From assembly GCF_002688565.1 (NCBI RefSeq), contig NZ_CP024011.1, positions 372,001 through 436,000 of the forward strand: a DNA stretch of 64,000 bases. Direction: 5' to 3'. The position numbers were made by a program, and so were the translations under genes. Shown here in pieces: positions 1 through 11,596 of this stretch (within the stretch, counting starts at the first letter, position 1; every line of letters starts with the position of its first letter). Under the pieces are notes generated by a model. The model searched no databases. It saw only the letters and a program-made list of their open reading frames with translations, and was not told the origin of the DNA. The DNA comes from Acinetobacter sp. LoGeW2-3. GTDB lineage: Bacteria; Pseudomonadota; Gammaproteobacteria; Pseudomonadales; Moraxellaceae.

Positions 1-205
1 CACATAAATCAAAGCATATAGAGTATTGATTTAAATAAAAATAAAGCGAATTAGTCGGCTTTCGCTATAAAATTGTATTTTTTCTGTTAAGTATTTGTTT
101 TACAAATTTTAATTTAATTTATTCTGAGCAAAAAGATCAGATATTAATTAACCAATAAGAGCTATAAACTATTATTAAATTTTATTTTTTGCAAGATTAT
201 TAAAC

Positions 206-235
206 AAAAAGGCAGTGTTTTCATCCCGCCTTTTT
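206..235 (-). terminator. Rho-independent terminator of the glutamine amidotransferase gene
   Basis: An 8-bp stem (AAAAAGGC at 206-213 with GCCTTTTT at 228-235) closes a 14-nt loop just past the stop codon at 246. The stem carries its own U-tract on the minus strand. The rest of 1-245 is very AT-rich and I see no gene in it. Confidence 0.6.
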
Positions 236-245
236 ACTATTTCAA

Positions 246-1094
246 TCAGTACTGATCTGCTCGTGTCACCCGTTTCAGTGAAGGATCCAGACGTTCCCGC
301 TCTAAACGCTCAACATGAGTCAACTGAGAGCGTACTTTGGCTCCATGCTGGAACAGAATCATTTCACCTGGCTGGAATGCAGTCCATTCTTCATTTTGAG
401 TCAATGGTTCTGTGGTAATCACAGCTACACGATCCTCAGGTGTGGTCACCTGACTAAAATCAACCTCAACCTCGATATCAATCAATTGAGCAGGCTTAAA
501 CGGATATTCACGCACCAGCCAGTGCAGTTTGGTAATCGCATAGGTAAACAGTGCCTGACCATTAGACAGACAGAAATTAAATGTGCCATGCTCGGCAATC
601 GATGGTGAAATTTCAGTTAAAAGATCAAAAACCTGATCCATTTTTGGCTCATGATAACCAAAACGCTTTACCAACTGATCTAGCAAATAACAGAAAGCAC
701 GCTCACTGTCGGTATTGCCGACTGGCGTGAAACGGCCTGAAAGTTCCGGGAAGAAATCATGCAGGTCACCATTATGTGCGAAGATCCACTGACGGCCCCA
801 CAGCTCACGGCTAAAGGGATGAGAATTTTCCAGATTGATCTTGCCCTGTGTCGCTTTACGGATATGCGCGATCACATTACGTGATTTGATGGGGTAGTTA
901 CGAATCAGCTCAGCAATCGGTGATTCAACCGCAGACTGATTATCGACGAACAAGCGACAAGCTTTGTCTTCAAAAAACGCTATACCAAAACCATCAGAAT
1001 GATCTGAGGTAATCCCTGCGCGCTGTGAAAAGCCTCGAAATGAAAAAGTAATATCCGTTGGTGTCGCACAATTCATTCCAAGCAGCTGGCACAT
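246..1094 (-). CDS. Class II glutamine amidotransferase, YafJ-like
   Basis: Cytoplasmic Ntn-hydrolase of the YafJ/COG0121 family, about 282 aa, normal for the family. The start at 1094 is chosen because it makes Cys residue 2 (MCQLLGMN). After Met removal this Cys is the N-terminal nucleophile; an upstream ATG at 1103 would bury it behind three residues. Other family motifs are SDGFGIAFF, the HIRKATQG arginine segment, FAHNGDL (glutamine and oxyanion site) and GNTDSERAF. The protein is a stand-alone glutaminase domain with no synthase domain, so its ammonia acceptor is unknown. It is a single gene with its own terminator. Confidence 0.9.
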   Translation of the reverse strand: MCQLLGMNCATPTDITFSFRGFSQRAGITSDHSDGFGIAFFEDKACRLFVDNQSAVESPIAELIRNYPIKSRNVIAHIRKATQGKINLENSHPFSRELWGRQWIFAHNGDLHDFFPELSGRFTPVGNTDSERAFCYLLDQLVKRFGYHEPKMDQVFDLLTEISPSIAEHGTFNFCLSNGQALFTYAITKLHWLVREYPFKPAQLIDIEVEVDFSQVTTPEDRVAVITTEPLTQNEEWTAFQPGEMILFQHGAKVRSQLTHVERLERERLDPSLKRVTRADQY

Positions 1095-1330
1095 AATCTT
1101 CATTCAGGTATCTGGGTATGTATAAAGTTATTGTGCATGAGTCCCTAAGGCTTTTCAAATCTTGATCCATGCAATCCTATGCGCTAAAAATGCTAAGTAA
1201 GAAGTTTTTATGCTGTATTTTGAAAAAGATATAAATCTTATTAACGCTATTTCATTTGAAATGCATACATTCTGTTAAAGCTGAAAATTATTAGTACTTA
1301 AAAAGATAAAGTATAAAAAATAAAAGGCAT

Positions 1331-1360
1331 AAAAAAGAGCCTCGATTGAGACTCCTCTTT
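1331..1360 (-). terminator. Terminator after argB
   Basis: Read on the minus strand, AAAGAG pairs with CTCTTT and an inner AGTCTC pairs with GAGGCT across an AATC loop, followed by a T-run. It lies 11 nt past the argB stop and ends the dut-algC-argB group. Confidence 0.75.
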
Positions 1361-1370
1361 AATCATCAAA

Positions 1371-3708
<2,338 letters not shown>

Positions 3709-3904
3709 AGATCGTAATTTCACTACTAGATAGGAGAAAATAAGCTCAAAAACCGGGTGTATTCACCACGTTATGAAACTTCTTTTTTTGTTCTAAGACC
3801 CCGTACTTTTAGCTGATTTTCAGAAAATAATCAATGTAAGAAAATTTATCAAATGGATAAATGGCAGCTAAAAACTAGATAGTTGTAGTTTTATCAAAGA
3901 TTAA

Positions 3905-3938
3905 AAAGCCCACATTTTGTTAAATGTAGGCTCTTTTT
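3905..3938 (-). terminator. Terminator after dut
   Basis: The stem AGCC-ACATTT / AAATGT-GGCT has a TGTT loop and A/T runs on both sides, 6 nt past the dut stop. It implies that algC and argB may have a separate promoter in 3724-3904. Confidence 0.75.
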
Positions 3939-3943
3939 TTAAA

Positions 3944-4399
3944 TTAGTTTTTACCAGTATGACCAAAGCCACCTGCACCACGCTCAGTGGCTTCAAATTC
4001 ATTCACAACATCAAACTGTGCTTGAACTACAGGAACGAGTACATACTGTGCCAGACGTTCACCTGGTTCTAGGCTAAATGCAGTCTGGCTACGGTTCCAT
4101 ACTGAAATCATCAGTTCGCCTTGATAATCAGAATCGATCAGGCCCACCAGGTTACCCAGTACGATACCATGTTTATGACCTAGACCAGAACGTGGCAGAA
4201 TCAGACCTGCAAATGCAGGATCTTCGATATAGATTGCCAAACCAGTTTTTACCAATACTGTTTGACCTGGTTCGATCACCGTAGTTTCGTTCACACATGC
4301 ACGAAGGTCGAGTCCTGCAGAACCTGTAGTTGCATAATTTGGCATTGGCCATTCATTGCCAAGGCGTACATCAAGGACTTTCACCTGTACTTTCATCAT
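3944..4399 (-). CDS. dut: Deoxyuridine 5'-triphosphate nucleotidohydrolase (dUTPase)
   Basis: Hydrolyses dUTP to dUMP and pyrophosphate, keeping uracil out of DNA and supplying dTMP synthesis. 151 aa, the length of trimeric dUTPases. The family motifs are in order: GSAGLDLRA (motif 1), [11 protein letters not shown] (2), [10 protein letters not shown] (3, with the catalytic Asp), PGERLAQYV (4) and the C-terminal [10 protein letters not shown] arm (5) that closes over the nucleotide of the neighbouring subunit. The start has AGGA a few bases upstream; a second ATG follows immediately. First gene of the dut-algC-argB group. Confidence 0.97.
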   Translation of the reverse strand: MMKVQVKVLDVRLGNEWPMPNYATTGSAGLDLRACVNETTVIEPGQTVLVKTGLAIYIEDPAFAGLILPRSGLGHKHGIVLGNLVGLIDSDYQGELMISVWNRSQTAFSLEPGERLAQYVLVPVVQAQFDVVNEFEATERGAGGFGHTGKN

Positions 4400-4443
4400 T
4401 TTATTCCTGTATAAAAAATACCAATAGATTAATTATTTAAATT

Positions 4444-6483
4444 TTAACGCTTAATTAGTGCGCGTAAATTATCCAGATAATGTTGTGCTTGCTGTTTCGG
4501 ATCGATATTGCCAGCCAGCTTTTTCTTGCGACCTAACCACTCCAATTCGTCTTCCGGTAATTCATCCAGGAAACGGCTTGGGGTCATCTGTTTCATCTGC
4601 CCGCCTGCTTTACGCTGCTCAGCCAAGGTAATGGTCAAGCCCTGACGTGCACGAGTGATCCCCACATACATCAGACGGCGTTCTTCCTCGACGGTTTCCG
4701 CAGCAATCGAGTTTTTGTGTGGCAGAATTTCTTCTTCCAGACCGATCAGGTAAACATAAGGGAATTCCAGACCTTTAGAAGCATGCAATGTCAGAAGATT
4801 GACCTTATCGGTATCTTCCGCTTCCTGTTGCTGTTCCAACATATCCAGCAGTACCATCTTACGAATCACGCTTTCAATATTCTTTTCATCAACATCTTCT
4901 GCACGGTTAATCAGGCTCTGAATACTGCTATATAACACTTCAATATTGTCGAGCTTGGTTTTTTCCTGTGCCGGTGTCGCTGCCGATTCCTTGATGTAGT
5001 CGATATAGCCGGCTTCCACCATCATCTGGCGGATAATTGGCACTGGCTCATCATCATCTAGCAGGTTACGGGTAAAATTATTAATAAAGTCTGCAAACTC
5101 AGCCAACTGAGTCGTAGCTTTTTTTGGCATCGCCATGGTCAGACGCTGATCAGCTGCGGCTGCTAAAAGCGACAGATTATTTTCCTGTGCAAACAGGCCC
5201 AGTTTTTCTAGAGTTACTGGACCAATGGCACGTTTCGGCGTATTGATAATACGCAGGAAGGCACTGTCATCTTCCGGGTTAATGATCAAACGCAGGTAAC
5301 CCATGATGTCTTTGATTTCCGCACGCGCGAAGAAAGACTGCCCGCCTGAAAGCTTGTAAGGAATCTGCATCTGACGCAGCTGGGTTTCCAGAATACGTGC
5401 CTGGAAATTACCACGGTACAAAATCGCGTAATCTTTCCAGTTTTTACCATTCATTAGCTTATGTGTAATCAGATCTTTCACTACACGTTCTGCTTCATCG
5501 TCATCATTACGGCAAGTGATGACACGGATCACTTCACCATGACCTTTGTCCGACCACAATTTCTTATCGAAGATATGCGGGTTGTTACCAATCACCGTAT
5601 TGGCAGCTTTCAGAATCCGGCTAGTTGAACGATAGTTTTGTTCTAGCTTGATCACTTTCAGGTTCGGGAAATCCTGCTGTAACAACGCCATATTTTCCGG
5701 TTTAGCACCACGCCAAGCATAGATCGACTGGTCATCATCCCCTACCGCAGTGAATTGGCCCATTACACCTACCAGCAGTTTTACCAGAATATACTGCGCG
5801 GTATTAGTATCCTGATATTCGTCCACCAACAGATAACGCACGCGGTTCTGCCATTTGTCACGGACTTCGGCATTTTCCTGCAGCAAACGGGTTGGCATCA
5901 CGATCAAGTCATCGAAGTCAACAGCGTTATAGGCACGCAGGTTCCGTTCATATAGCTGATACAAATGTGCAAACTGAACATCTTCTGGAGTTTCACAAGT
6001 GGTATGTGCCTGCTCTGGTGGGATCAGATCATTTTTCCAGTCGGAAATCATCTTCATCGCCTTGGCGATCAGTTCTTTGCTTTCTGCACCCGACAAGTTA
6101 TCGCGGTGCATAAGGTCCATCAGAATACGTTTGCAGTCATCTGCATCCAGAATCGAGAAATTATTTTTTAACGGTGTATGTTTCAGCTCTAGGCGCAATA
6201 AATTCAGACCAAAAGTATGGAAGGTCGATACTGACAACCCCTTACCTTCTTCACGTGTAAGTAGTTTACCCACACGCTCTTTCATTTCACGTGCAGCTTT
6301 ATTGGTAAAGGTCATGGCAGTAATACGGTGTGCCGGAATCCCGCAATGCTTAACCAAGTAGGCGATTTTTCTTGTGATTACTGAAGTCTTACCCGAACCC
6401 GCACCGGCAAGCACTAACAAGGGTCCTTGAGTGTATTTCATGGCTTCAAGTTGCTTGTCATTTAACTGACTGGCGAGTGACAT
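4444..6483 (-). CDS. rep: ATP-dependent DNA helicase Rep
   Basis: Superfamily 1A 3'-5' helicase that clears protein blocks ahead of the replication fork. 679 aa, close to Rep (about 670) and shorter than UvrD (about 720). Motifs: Walker A AGAGSGKT at residues 26-33, TFTNKAAREMKERV (Ia), DEYQDTN (II), GDDDQSIYAWRGA (III, in the Rep wording), EQNYRST (IV), LHASKGLEFPYVY (V) and EERRLMYVGITRA (VI). A single gene with its own terminator region; dut lies 44 nt downstream in the same direction. UvrD is the alternative name, but the motif III wording and length favour Rep. Confidence 0.93.
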   Translation of the reverse strand: MSLASQLNDKQLEAMKYTQGPLLVLAGAGSGKTSVITRKIAYLVKHCGIPAHRITAMTFTNKAAREMKERVGKLLTREEGKGLSVSTFHTFGLNLLRLELKHTPLKNNFSILDADDCKRILMDLMHRDNLSGAESKELIAKAMKMISDWKNDLIPPEQAHTTCETPEDVQFAHLYQLYERNLRAYNAVDFDDLIVMPTRLLQENAEVRDKWQNRVRYLLVDEYQDTNTAQYILVKLLVGVMGQFTAVGDDDQSIYAWRGAKPENMALLQQDFPNLKVIKLEQNYRSTSRILKAANTVIGNNPHIFDKKLWSDKGHGEVIRVITCRNDDDEAERVVKDLITHKLMNGKNWKDYAILYRGNFQARILETQLRQMQIPYKLSGGQSFFARAEIKDIMGYLRLIINPEDDSAFLRIINTPKRAIGPVTLEKLGLFAQENNLSLLAAAADQRLTMAMPKKATTQLAEFADFINNFTRNLLDDDEPVPIIRQMMVEAGYIDYIKESAATPAQEKTKLDNIEVLYSSIQSLINRAEDVDEKNIESVIRKMVLLDMLEQQQEAEDTDKVNLLTLHASKGLEFPYVYLIGLEEEILPHKNSIAAETVEEERRLMYVGITRARQGLTITLAEQRKAGGQMKQMTPSRFLDELPEDELEWLGRKKKLAGNIDPKQQAQHYLDNLRALIKR

Positions 6484-6577
6484 AGTGCTTCCTCTTCTAG
6501 ATTCGGCTCCGATTATAGTCGGCTCAAGCTCACTTGCCTAATTGAAAATTCATTTTCCTGCGTCATATTTCAGACAT

Positions 6578-6606
6578 AAAAAAACCACCCGAAGGTGGTC
6601 TTTTTT
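6578..6606 (-). terminator. Terminator after the OmpA-like lipoprotein gene
   Basis: ACCACC-CGAA-GGTGGT is a perfect 6-bp stem with a stable tetraloop, flanked by A and T runs. It lies 13 nt past the stop at 6619. Confidence 0.85.
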
Positions 6607-6618
6607 GCAATTCAGATC

Positions 6619-7272
6619 TTACTGAACAGCATATACCGCGATTTCTACACGACGGTTTTGTTCTTTACCAGCCGCAGTTGTGTTGTCTGCGATTGGATTC
6701 GCTGACCCAAGACCTTGTGCATTGATACGAGTACGTGCGATGCCTTGACCAGCAAGGTAGTTCGCAACAGATTGTGCACGCGCTTGAGACAATGGCAAGT
6801 TGATTGAGTCATTACCAGTGCTGTCAGTATAACCAGTTACCAGGATACCGCTCTTGCTATCTTCAGTCAGAACTTGAGCAACTTTGTTCAATGTTGCATA
6901 GAAGTTTGGTTTGATATTTGATTTGTTAGTATCAAATGTAATCGCACCTGGCATTACAAGGTTGATCGAACCATCTGGATTACGGTTTACATCTACGCCT
7001 GTACCTGCAGTCGCTTGACGTAATTTTTTCTCTTTATTGTCAAGGTAAACACCCGCTGCACCACCAAGAACTGCACCGATTGCTGCTGCACGGTTGTTCT
7101 GAGCGCTAGTATTTGCATTGCCTTTAGAGATACCATAACCAGCCGCAGCACCAATTACTGTACCCAAAGCTGTTTTGTCGTACTCAATACCACCAAGGTT
7201 ATTACCTGTAGTTTGACAACCTGTAAGTGCTACCGCCCCTGCTACAGCTGCTGTAATTAACAATGCACGCAT
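6619..7272 (-). CDS. OmpA-family outer-membrane lipoprotein (YiaD-like)
   Basis: A peptidoglycan-tethering lipoprotein. The start at 7272 has AAGGAGG 6 nt upstream and gives a clean signal peptide ending in the lipobox LTGC, with lipidated Cys at residue 19; the in-frame start at 7332 would spoil it. After the Cys comes a Gly/Ala-rich helical pair (GTVIGAAAGYG and AIGAVLGGAAG, a glycine-zipper pattern), then a C-terminal OmpA domain with TGYTDSTG, LSQARAQSVANYL, GLGSANPI and the NRRVEI end. The mature protein is about 199 aa. Very similar in layout to E. coli YiaD; the specific role is not known. Confidence 0.9.
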   Translation of the reverse strand: MRALLITAAVAGAVALTGCQTTGNNLGGIEYDKTALGTVIGAAAGYGISKGNANTSAQNNRAAAIGAVLGGAAGVYLDNKEKKLRQATAGTGVDVNRNPDGSINLVMPGAITFDTNKSNIKPNFYATLNKVAQVLTEDSKSGILVTGYTDSTGNDSINLPLSQARAQSVANYLAGQGIARTRINAQGLGSANPIADNTTAAGKEQNRRVEIAVYAVQ

Positions 7273-7522
7273 TGCATGCCTCCTTAACTTGTTTTGTTGT
7301 ATTTGAAGAATAATGGTCAATAATTCAATCAATAACCATATCTGATTTGTTAATAATAAATCTTTTCGTAACTATTTGTAATGTTTAAATGTAAACAAAA
7401 CGGTTAACTTCGTCACAATTCCTCCACAGTTCTCATTCTGCGCTTTTCTAATTGTGTCTCAGACCGTATATTGTTAAAAATATGACAAAATTTAGTCGAT
7501 TATCATCTTAGGACAGGGTTAT

Positions 7523-8446
7523 ATGTCGTCGGAAAGTAATAAACAACCTATTTTAAAAAAAATTGCCCGTGGTCTGACTGTCACTTCAGTAATGACTGGA
7601 AGTACCTTTTTTCATGGACCACCTGTACTGGCATTGGGTTTAACAAAACTGGTCAAAAAGTCATCCAAAATTGATGAAACCAATATTAAGATTACCAACA
7701 GTTGGCTTGGGGTGAATAACTGGCTGATTGAAAATGTCCTGAAAAATACTAAATGGACCATTACTATCGATGAGTCATTAGATCTGAATATGCAGGGCCG
7801 CTACCTGATGAGTTGTAATCATCAGAGCTGGGTCGATACTACGGTAAATCAATACTTCGGTCTGACCCGCATGCCACTGACCCGTTTCTTTACCAAATGG
7901 GAACTGATCTTTATTCCATTTGTAGGCCAAGCCTTTAAAATTCTCGGCTTCCCAATGATGAAACGTCATACCAAGGAACAAATTGCTAAAAATCCTGCAC
8001 TAAAAGACCGCGATATGGATGAAGCACGCAAATCCTGCCAGCAATTGCTGAGTCAGCCATTTACCCTGCTGAATTATCTGGAAGGGACTCGTTTTACCCA
8101 AGAAAAACATGACCAGCAACAGTCTCCATATAAACACTTGCTCAAACCAAAGGCGGGTGGTTTGGCGTTGGCACTGAATATTCTCGGTGATCGTATTGAT
8201 GCTTTTGTGGATATGACCATCGTTTATCCAGACGGCGTACCCGGTTATGGTGAATTCTGGCTGGGCGAAGTACCCCGTATTGCGGTAGATTTAAGAAAGA
8301 TTGAAATTCCAGACTGGGTACTGGGCGGAAATTATGAGGAAAATGCAGAATTCCGCGAACGTTTCCAGCAATGGATTCACCAAATATGGACTGAGAAAGA
8401 TCAGTTGATTGAGAAAATGAAGCAGGATCTGGCTCAAACAGCCTGA
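7523..8446 (+). CDS. YihG-type 1-acyl-glycerol-3-phosphate acyltransferase
   Basis: An inner-membrane-associated lysophospholipid acyltransferase (PlsC superfamily) that would add the sn-2 acyl chain to lysophosphatidic acid. 307 aa, the length of E. coli YihG. Motifs: NHQSWVDTT (catalytic His and Asp four residues apart), FFTKWELIFIPFVGQAF (motif II region), LEGTRFTQEKH (phosphate-binding block, closely matching YihG) and a proline-rich MTIVYPDGVPG segment. It is probably a second, non-essential AGPAT beside the main PlsC. The next gene begins 19 nt downstream on the same strand, so the two are likely one transcription unit. Confidence 0.85.
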   Translation: MSSESNKQPILKKIARGLTVTSVMTGSTFFHGPPVLALGLTKLVKKSSKIDETNIKITNSWLGVNNWLIENVLKNTKWTITIDESLDLNMQGRYLMSCNHQSWVDTTVNQYFGLTRMPLTRFFTKWELIFIPFVGQAFKILGFPMMKRHTKEQIAKNPALKDRDMDEARKSCQQLLSQPFTLLNYLEGTRFTQEKHDQQQSPYKHLLKPKAGGLALALNILGDRIDAFVDMTIVYPDGVPGYGEFWLGEVPRIAVDLRKIEIPDWVLGGNYEENAEFRERFQQWIHQIWTEKDQLIEKMKQDLAQTA

Positions 8447-8465
8447 TATCCTAATCTGAGAGACT

Positions 8466-9533
8466 ATGAAGCCGACTCCCCCGAAAACCAGCTCCAGCGC
8501 TTTTAACTTTTTCCGTGAAGGCACCTGGGGCTGGAAGGTCGCCTTGGCCTACGACATCTTTATGATGGTGTTAATCGTCATCAACCTGTTCTGTCTGAGT
8601 GCCAACGCCATTTTAATGAGCGACTTTGGGCTGTGGCTATTCGACTTCATCCGTCTACCAGAAATTCTGCAATTCTATAAAACTGAACTGCGCCCTTGGG
8701 TGATTATTACCGAGGGCTGGTTTACCACCTTCCTGATTGGCGAATTGTTAGTGCGTTGGCTGATTGCGATTGTCCTACGTCATCATGCTCGCTGGTGGTT
8801 CTTTCCCTTTATTCACTGGTACGAAATTCTCGCCATCGTGCCACAACTACGTTTTCTGCGCCTGCTGCGTGCAGTGGCGATCGGCTACAACCTGCATAGT
8901 CATGGTTTCAAAGTAATCCCAAATAGCTGGTATAGGCGTGGCAACTTCTATTACAACCTGGTCATGGAAGAACTGACCAGCCGTATTGTAATTACCGTGC
9001 TGGATGGGATTAAACGTGAACTGACCACCAGTACCACACACCGTCAGCTGATTGATGATCTGGTGGAGCATCACCGTCAGTTATTCGCGATTGCTTTGGC
9101 AGATATCCTGCAAGAAACACTGGGCAAGGAATTACAGGCACAGCGGTATATGATTGCCAAAAATGTCGGTCAGGTGGTGAATCAGGCGATTGAAGATACC
9201 CCTGAGTTGACTCAGCTGTTACGCCTGATTCCCATAGTAGGTGGACGGCTGGAGCGACAGATCCAAAGTATCGGTCAACGCTTGGGAGAAAATATTACCC
9301 AAGGATTGATCGACCCGTTTACTCATACCAATTACAGTAAAGATAATCCAACTTTTGCCATGATTTCTGAAAAAATCAGTCAGATCCAGATTGAGCAAAA
9401 TCCGAACATCGACAAACTGGTGGAATCGGCTGTTTTTGAAACACTTGAAGCGATCCGTAAACAGGTCAAAATTAAGCAGTGGCAGCAAATTTTGGAAGAA
9501 AATGAGCAAAATCAGCGTTCAACATACCTCTAA
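8466..9533 (+). CDS. Membrane protein resembling an ion-channel voltage sensor, no pore
   Basis: 355 aa, function not known. The N-terminal third has about three to four hydrophobic segments (roughly residues 23-50, 78-102 and 116-140). The second holds WFTTFLIGELLVRWL, resembling the S2 helix of voltage-gated channels, and is followed by HWYEILAIVPQL (S3-like) running into LRFLRLLRAV with Arg at 129, 132 and 135 (S4-like spacing of every third residue). No selectivity filter or pore helices follow. Instead about 210 residues of soluble, mostly helical sequence continue to the C terminus. It probably shares a transcript with the acyltransferase upstream. The CDS is secure; the voltage-sensor reading is inference from residue patterns. 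Confidence 0.8.
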   Translation: MKPTPPKTSSSAFNFFREGTWGWKVALAYDIFMMVLIVINLFCLSANAILMSDFGLWLFDFIRLPEILQFYKTELRPWVIITEGWFTTFLIGELLVRWLIAIVLRHHARWWFFPFIHWYEILAIVPQLRFLRLLRAVAIGYNLHSHGFKVIPNSWYRRGNFYYNLVMEELTSRIVITVLDGIKRELTTSTTHRQLIDDLVEHHRQLFAIALADILQETLGKELQAQRYMIAKNVGQVVNQAIEDTPELTQLLRLIPIVGGRLERQIQSIGQRLGENITQGLIDPFTHTNYSKDNPTFAMISEKISQIQIEQNPNIDKLVESAVFETLEAIRKQVKIKQWQQILEENEQNQRSTYL

Positions 9534-9691
9534 TTCGGCATGAATAATGCTATTCTTTTTTATGGAATCTGATCGCATAAAAAAATAACTTGGATCGCTA
9601 GAGAATTAACGAAATTTGTTCTAGGATTTGCACTATTTACAACATTGCTTCGACATAAAATTTTACAAGTCAGAAGTATTAAGGAAGAACT

Positions 9692-10411
9692 ATGGCTGAT
9701 ATACGGATTAAGGGCAGAATGGTCAATGCGATTCGCATTACCCTTGAAACAAATGATCATGATGCGATCCGCCAGCAATTAGCACCCAAATTACAAGCTG
9801 CATTTCCACCGGGCACTTTGGTGGTGATTGAAAGTACTGTCGAGCAGGAACTTATTGCGCTGATCCAGCTATTGATCAGTATGGATGTGCAACCGATGGC
9901 AGTCACTGAAGGCCCGCTTGCAGATCAGGCGCGTGCGATTCAGTTCCCGGTATTGCCACCTGACCGTCAGCTGCAGGAAATCAAGGCAACCAAAGAACAG
10001 GTCATTGAAGTCAAACCTGAAGTTGTTAAGTCAGATGCTGGAACTGAAGAAGTTAAGGCAGCACCAGTGATTGCGCATGTGACTTCCTACCATGATGAAA
10101 TTCTGCGTACTGGTCAGTGCATCGTACAACATCATGGCGATATTATTATCAGTGCCGGTATTAACAGCGGCTCAGAAGTGATTGCCTCTGGCAATATTCA
10201 TATCTATGGCAGCGCCCGTGGGCGTGTCATTGCCGGTGCCGGTGGCAATACCGCAGCCCGCGTTTTCTGTCATGCACTGGAAGCAGAGCTTATTTCCATT
10301 GCAGGTACTTACTGTGTTGCAGACGACATTCCACCGCATGTGGTGAAAAAGCCTGTGCATATTTACTTGAATGATCAACAAGAGCTTGTATTTGAAGCTC
10401 TACAATTTTAA
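9692..10411 (+). CDS. minC: Septum site-determining protein MinC
   Basis: Inhibitor of FtsZ polymerisation, delivered to the poles by MinD so that division happens at midcell. 239 aa. The N-terminal FtsZ-binding domain (about 1-105) is joined by a Lys/Glu/Val-rich linker (about 107-130) to the C-terminal beta-helix domain. That domain contains the diagnostic RTGQ (LRTGQCI), the HGDI segment, [19 protein letters not shown] and the [14 protein letters not shown] strands that bind MinD. AAGGAAG precedes the start. First gene of minCDE; minD starts 65 nt downstream. Confidence 0.96.
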   Translation: MADIRIKGRMVNAIRITLETNDHDAIRQQLAPKLQAAFPPGTLVVIESTVEQELIALIQLLISMDVQPMAVTEGPLADQARAIQFPVLPPDRQLQEIKATKEQVIEVKPEVVKSDAGTEEVKAAPVIAHVTSYHDEILRTGQCIVQHHGDIIISAGINSGSEVIASGNIHIYGSARGRVIAGAGGNTAARVFCHALEAELISIAGTYCVADDIPPHVVKKPVHIYLNDQQELVFEALQF

Positions 10412-10476
10412 TGTATAAATAAACACCAAAACCCTATGTTAAATAGGGAATTTAAACCATAACAGGAGTGGATTCG

Positions 10477-11289
10477 GTGGCGAAAATTGTTGTCGTAACG
10501 TCAGGCAAAGGTGGTGTAGGTAAAACTACGACAAGTGCATCTTTTGCAACAGGTTTAGCCCTACGTGGCCACAAAACTGTTGTTATCGACTTTGACGTGG
10601 GTTTACGTAACCTTGACTTGATCATGGGTTGTGAACGCCGCGTTGTTTATGATTTTGTGAATGTTTTAAATAACGAAGCACGATTACAACAAGCGCTTAT
10701 TCGCGATAAAGATATTGAAAATTTATATATTCTGCCAGCGTCTCAAACACGTGATAAAGATGCCCTCACTGATGAAGGTGTTGCACGTGTAATGGATGAA
10801 CTGTCGCAGGAATTTGACTACATTATTTGTGACTCACCTGCGGGTATTGAACGCGGTGCGATCATGGCGATGTACCACGCTGATGAAGCGATCATTGTGA
10901 CTAACCCTGAAATTTCTTCAGTACGTGACTCTGACCGTATCATTGGTATGCTCGACAGCAAAACAAAAAAAGTAGAACAAAACGAAGGCCGCATCCGTAA
11001 GCATCTGTGTATCACACGCTTCAACCCTGAACGTGCGGATAAACAGGAAATGTTGACGATTGATGACATTTCTAAAGATATTCTACGCGTGCCAACTCTA
11101 GGTGTCATTCCAGAATGCCCAAGCGTTCTGCAAGCATCGAACGAAGGTAAGCCAGTCATTAACTTTACTGCTTCTGCTGCAGGTCAGGCTTATGATGACC
11201 TGGTTGCGCGTTTCCTCGGCGAAGAGCGTCCTTACCGTCACATTGAAGTGAAACCAAAGGGCTGGTTAGCTCGATTATTTGGAGCATAA
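10477..11289 (+). CDS. minD: Septum site-determining ATPase MinD
   Basis: A membrane-cycling ParA/MinD ATPase that recruits MinC and oscillates with MinE. The GTG at 10477 is chosen: AGGAG at 10464-10468 lies 8 nt upstream and the protein then begins with AKIVVVTSGKGG, giving 270 aa as in E. coli. The GTG at 10468 overlaps that ribosome site and is unlikely. Features: deviant Walker A SGKGGVGKTT, switch I DFDVGLRNLDL, Walker B YIICDSPAG and a C-terminal amphipathic helix, KGWLARLFGA, for membrane binding. Only 2 nt separate it from minE. Confidence 0.97.
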   Translation: MAKIVVVTSGKGGVGKTTTSASFATGLALRGHKTVVIDFDVGLRNLDLIMGCERRVVYDFVNVLNNEARLQQALIRDKDIENLYILPASQTRDKDALTDEGVARVMDELSQEFDYIICDSPAGIERGAIMAMYHADEAIIVTNPEISSVRDSDRIIGMLDSKTKKVEQNEGRIRKHLCITRFNPERADKQEMLTIDDISKDILRVPTLGVIPECPSVLQASNEGKPVINFTASAAGQAYDDLVARFLGEERPYRHIEVKPKGWLARLFGA

Positions 11290-11291
11290 GC

Positions 11292-11564
11292 ATGGCTGGA
11301 TTCTGGAGTAAGCTTTTTAGCAGTGAAGATAAACCGTCTAGCGCGCAAACCGCAAAAGACCGTTTAAAGGTAATTGTTGCATCTGAACAGGGTCTGGGAC
11401 GTCGTTTAAGCCAGGACAAGATTGACATGATGAAGAAAGAAATCATGCAAGTGGTCAATCGTTATGTTCGCGGTGTAGATGAACAGCATATTCAAATGCA
11501 GGTCCGTTCTGAAGCGAACATTGAAATGCTTGAAATGAATATCAATTTACCTGAAGAGCGATAA
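11292..11564 (+). CDS. minE: Cell division topological specificity factor MinE
   Basis: Stimulates MinD ATPase and drives the pole-to-pole oscillation. 90 aa, the usual length. The N-terminal FWSKLF amphipathic segment is the membrane-targeting sequence. AKDRLKVIVASEQ is the contact helix that binds MinD, followed by the dimerising beta-domain with QVRSEANIEMLEMNINLP. Last gene of minCDE; the long structured intergenic region at 11597-11891 follows. Confidence 0.96.
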   Translation: MAGFWSKLFSSEDKPSSAQTAKDRLKVIVASEQGLGRRLSQDKIDMMKKEIMQVVNRYVRGVDEQHIQMQVRSEANIEMLEMNINLPEER

Positions 11565-11596
11565 TTTGATTTTTGATTAGTCAAGAATCTGGATTC

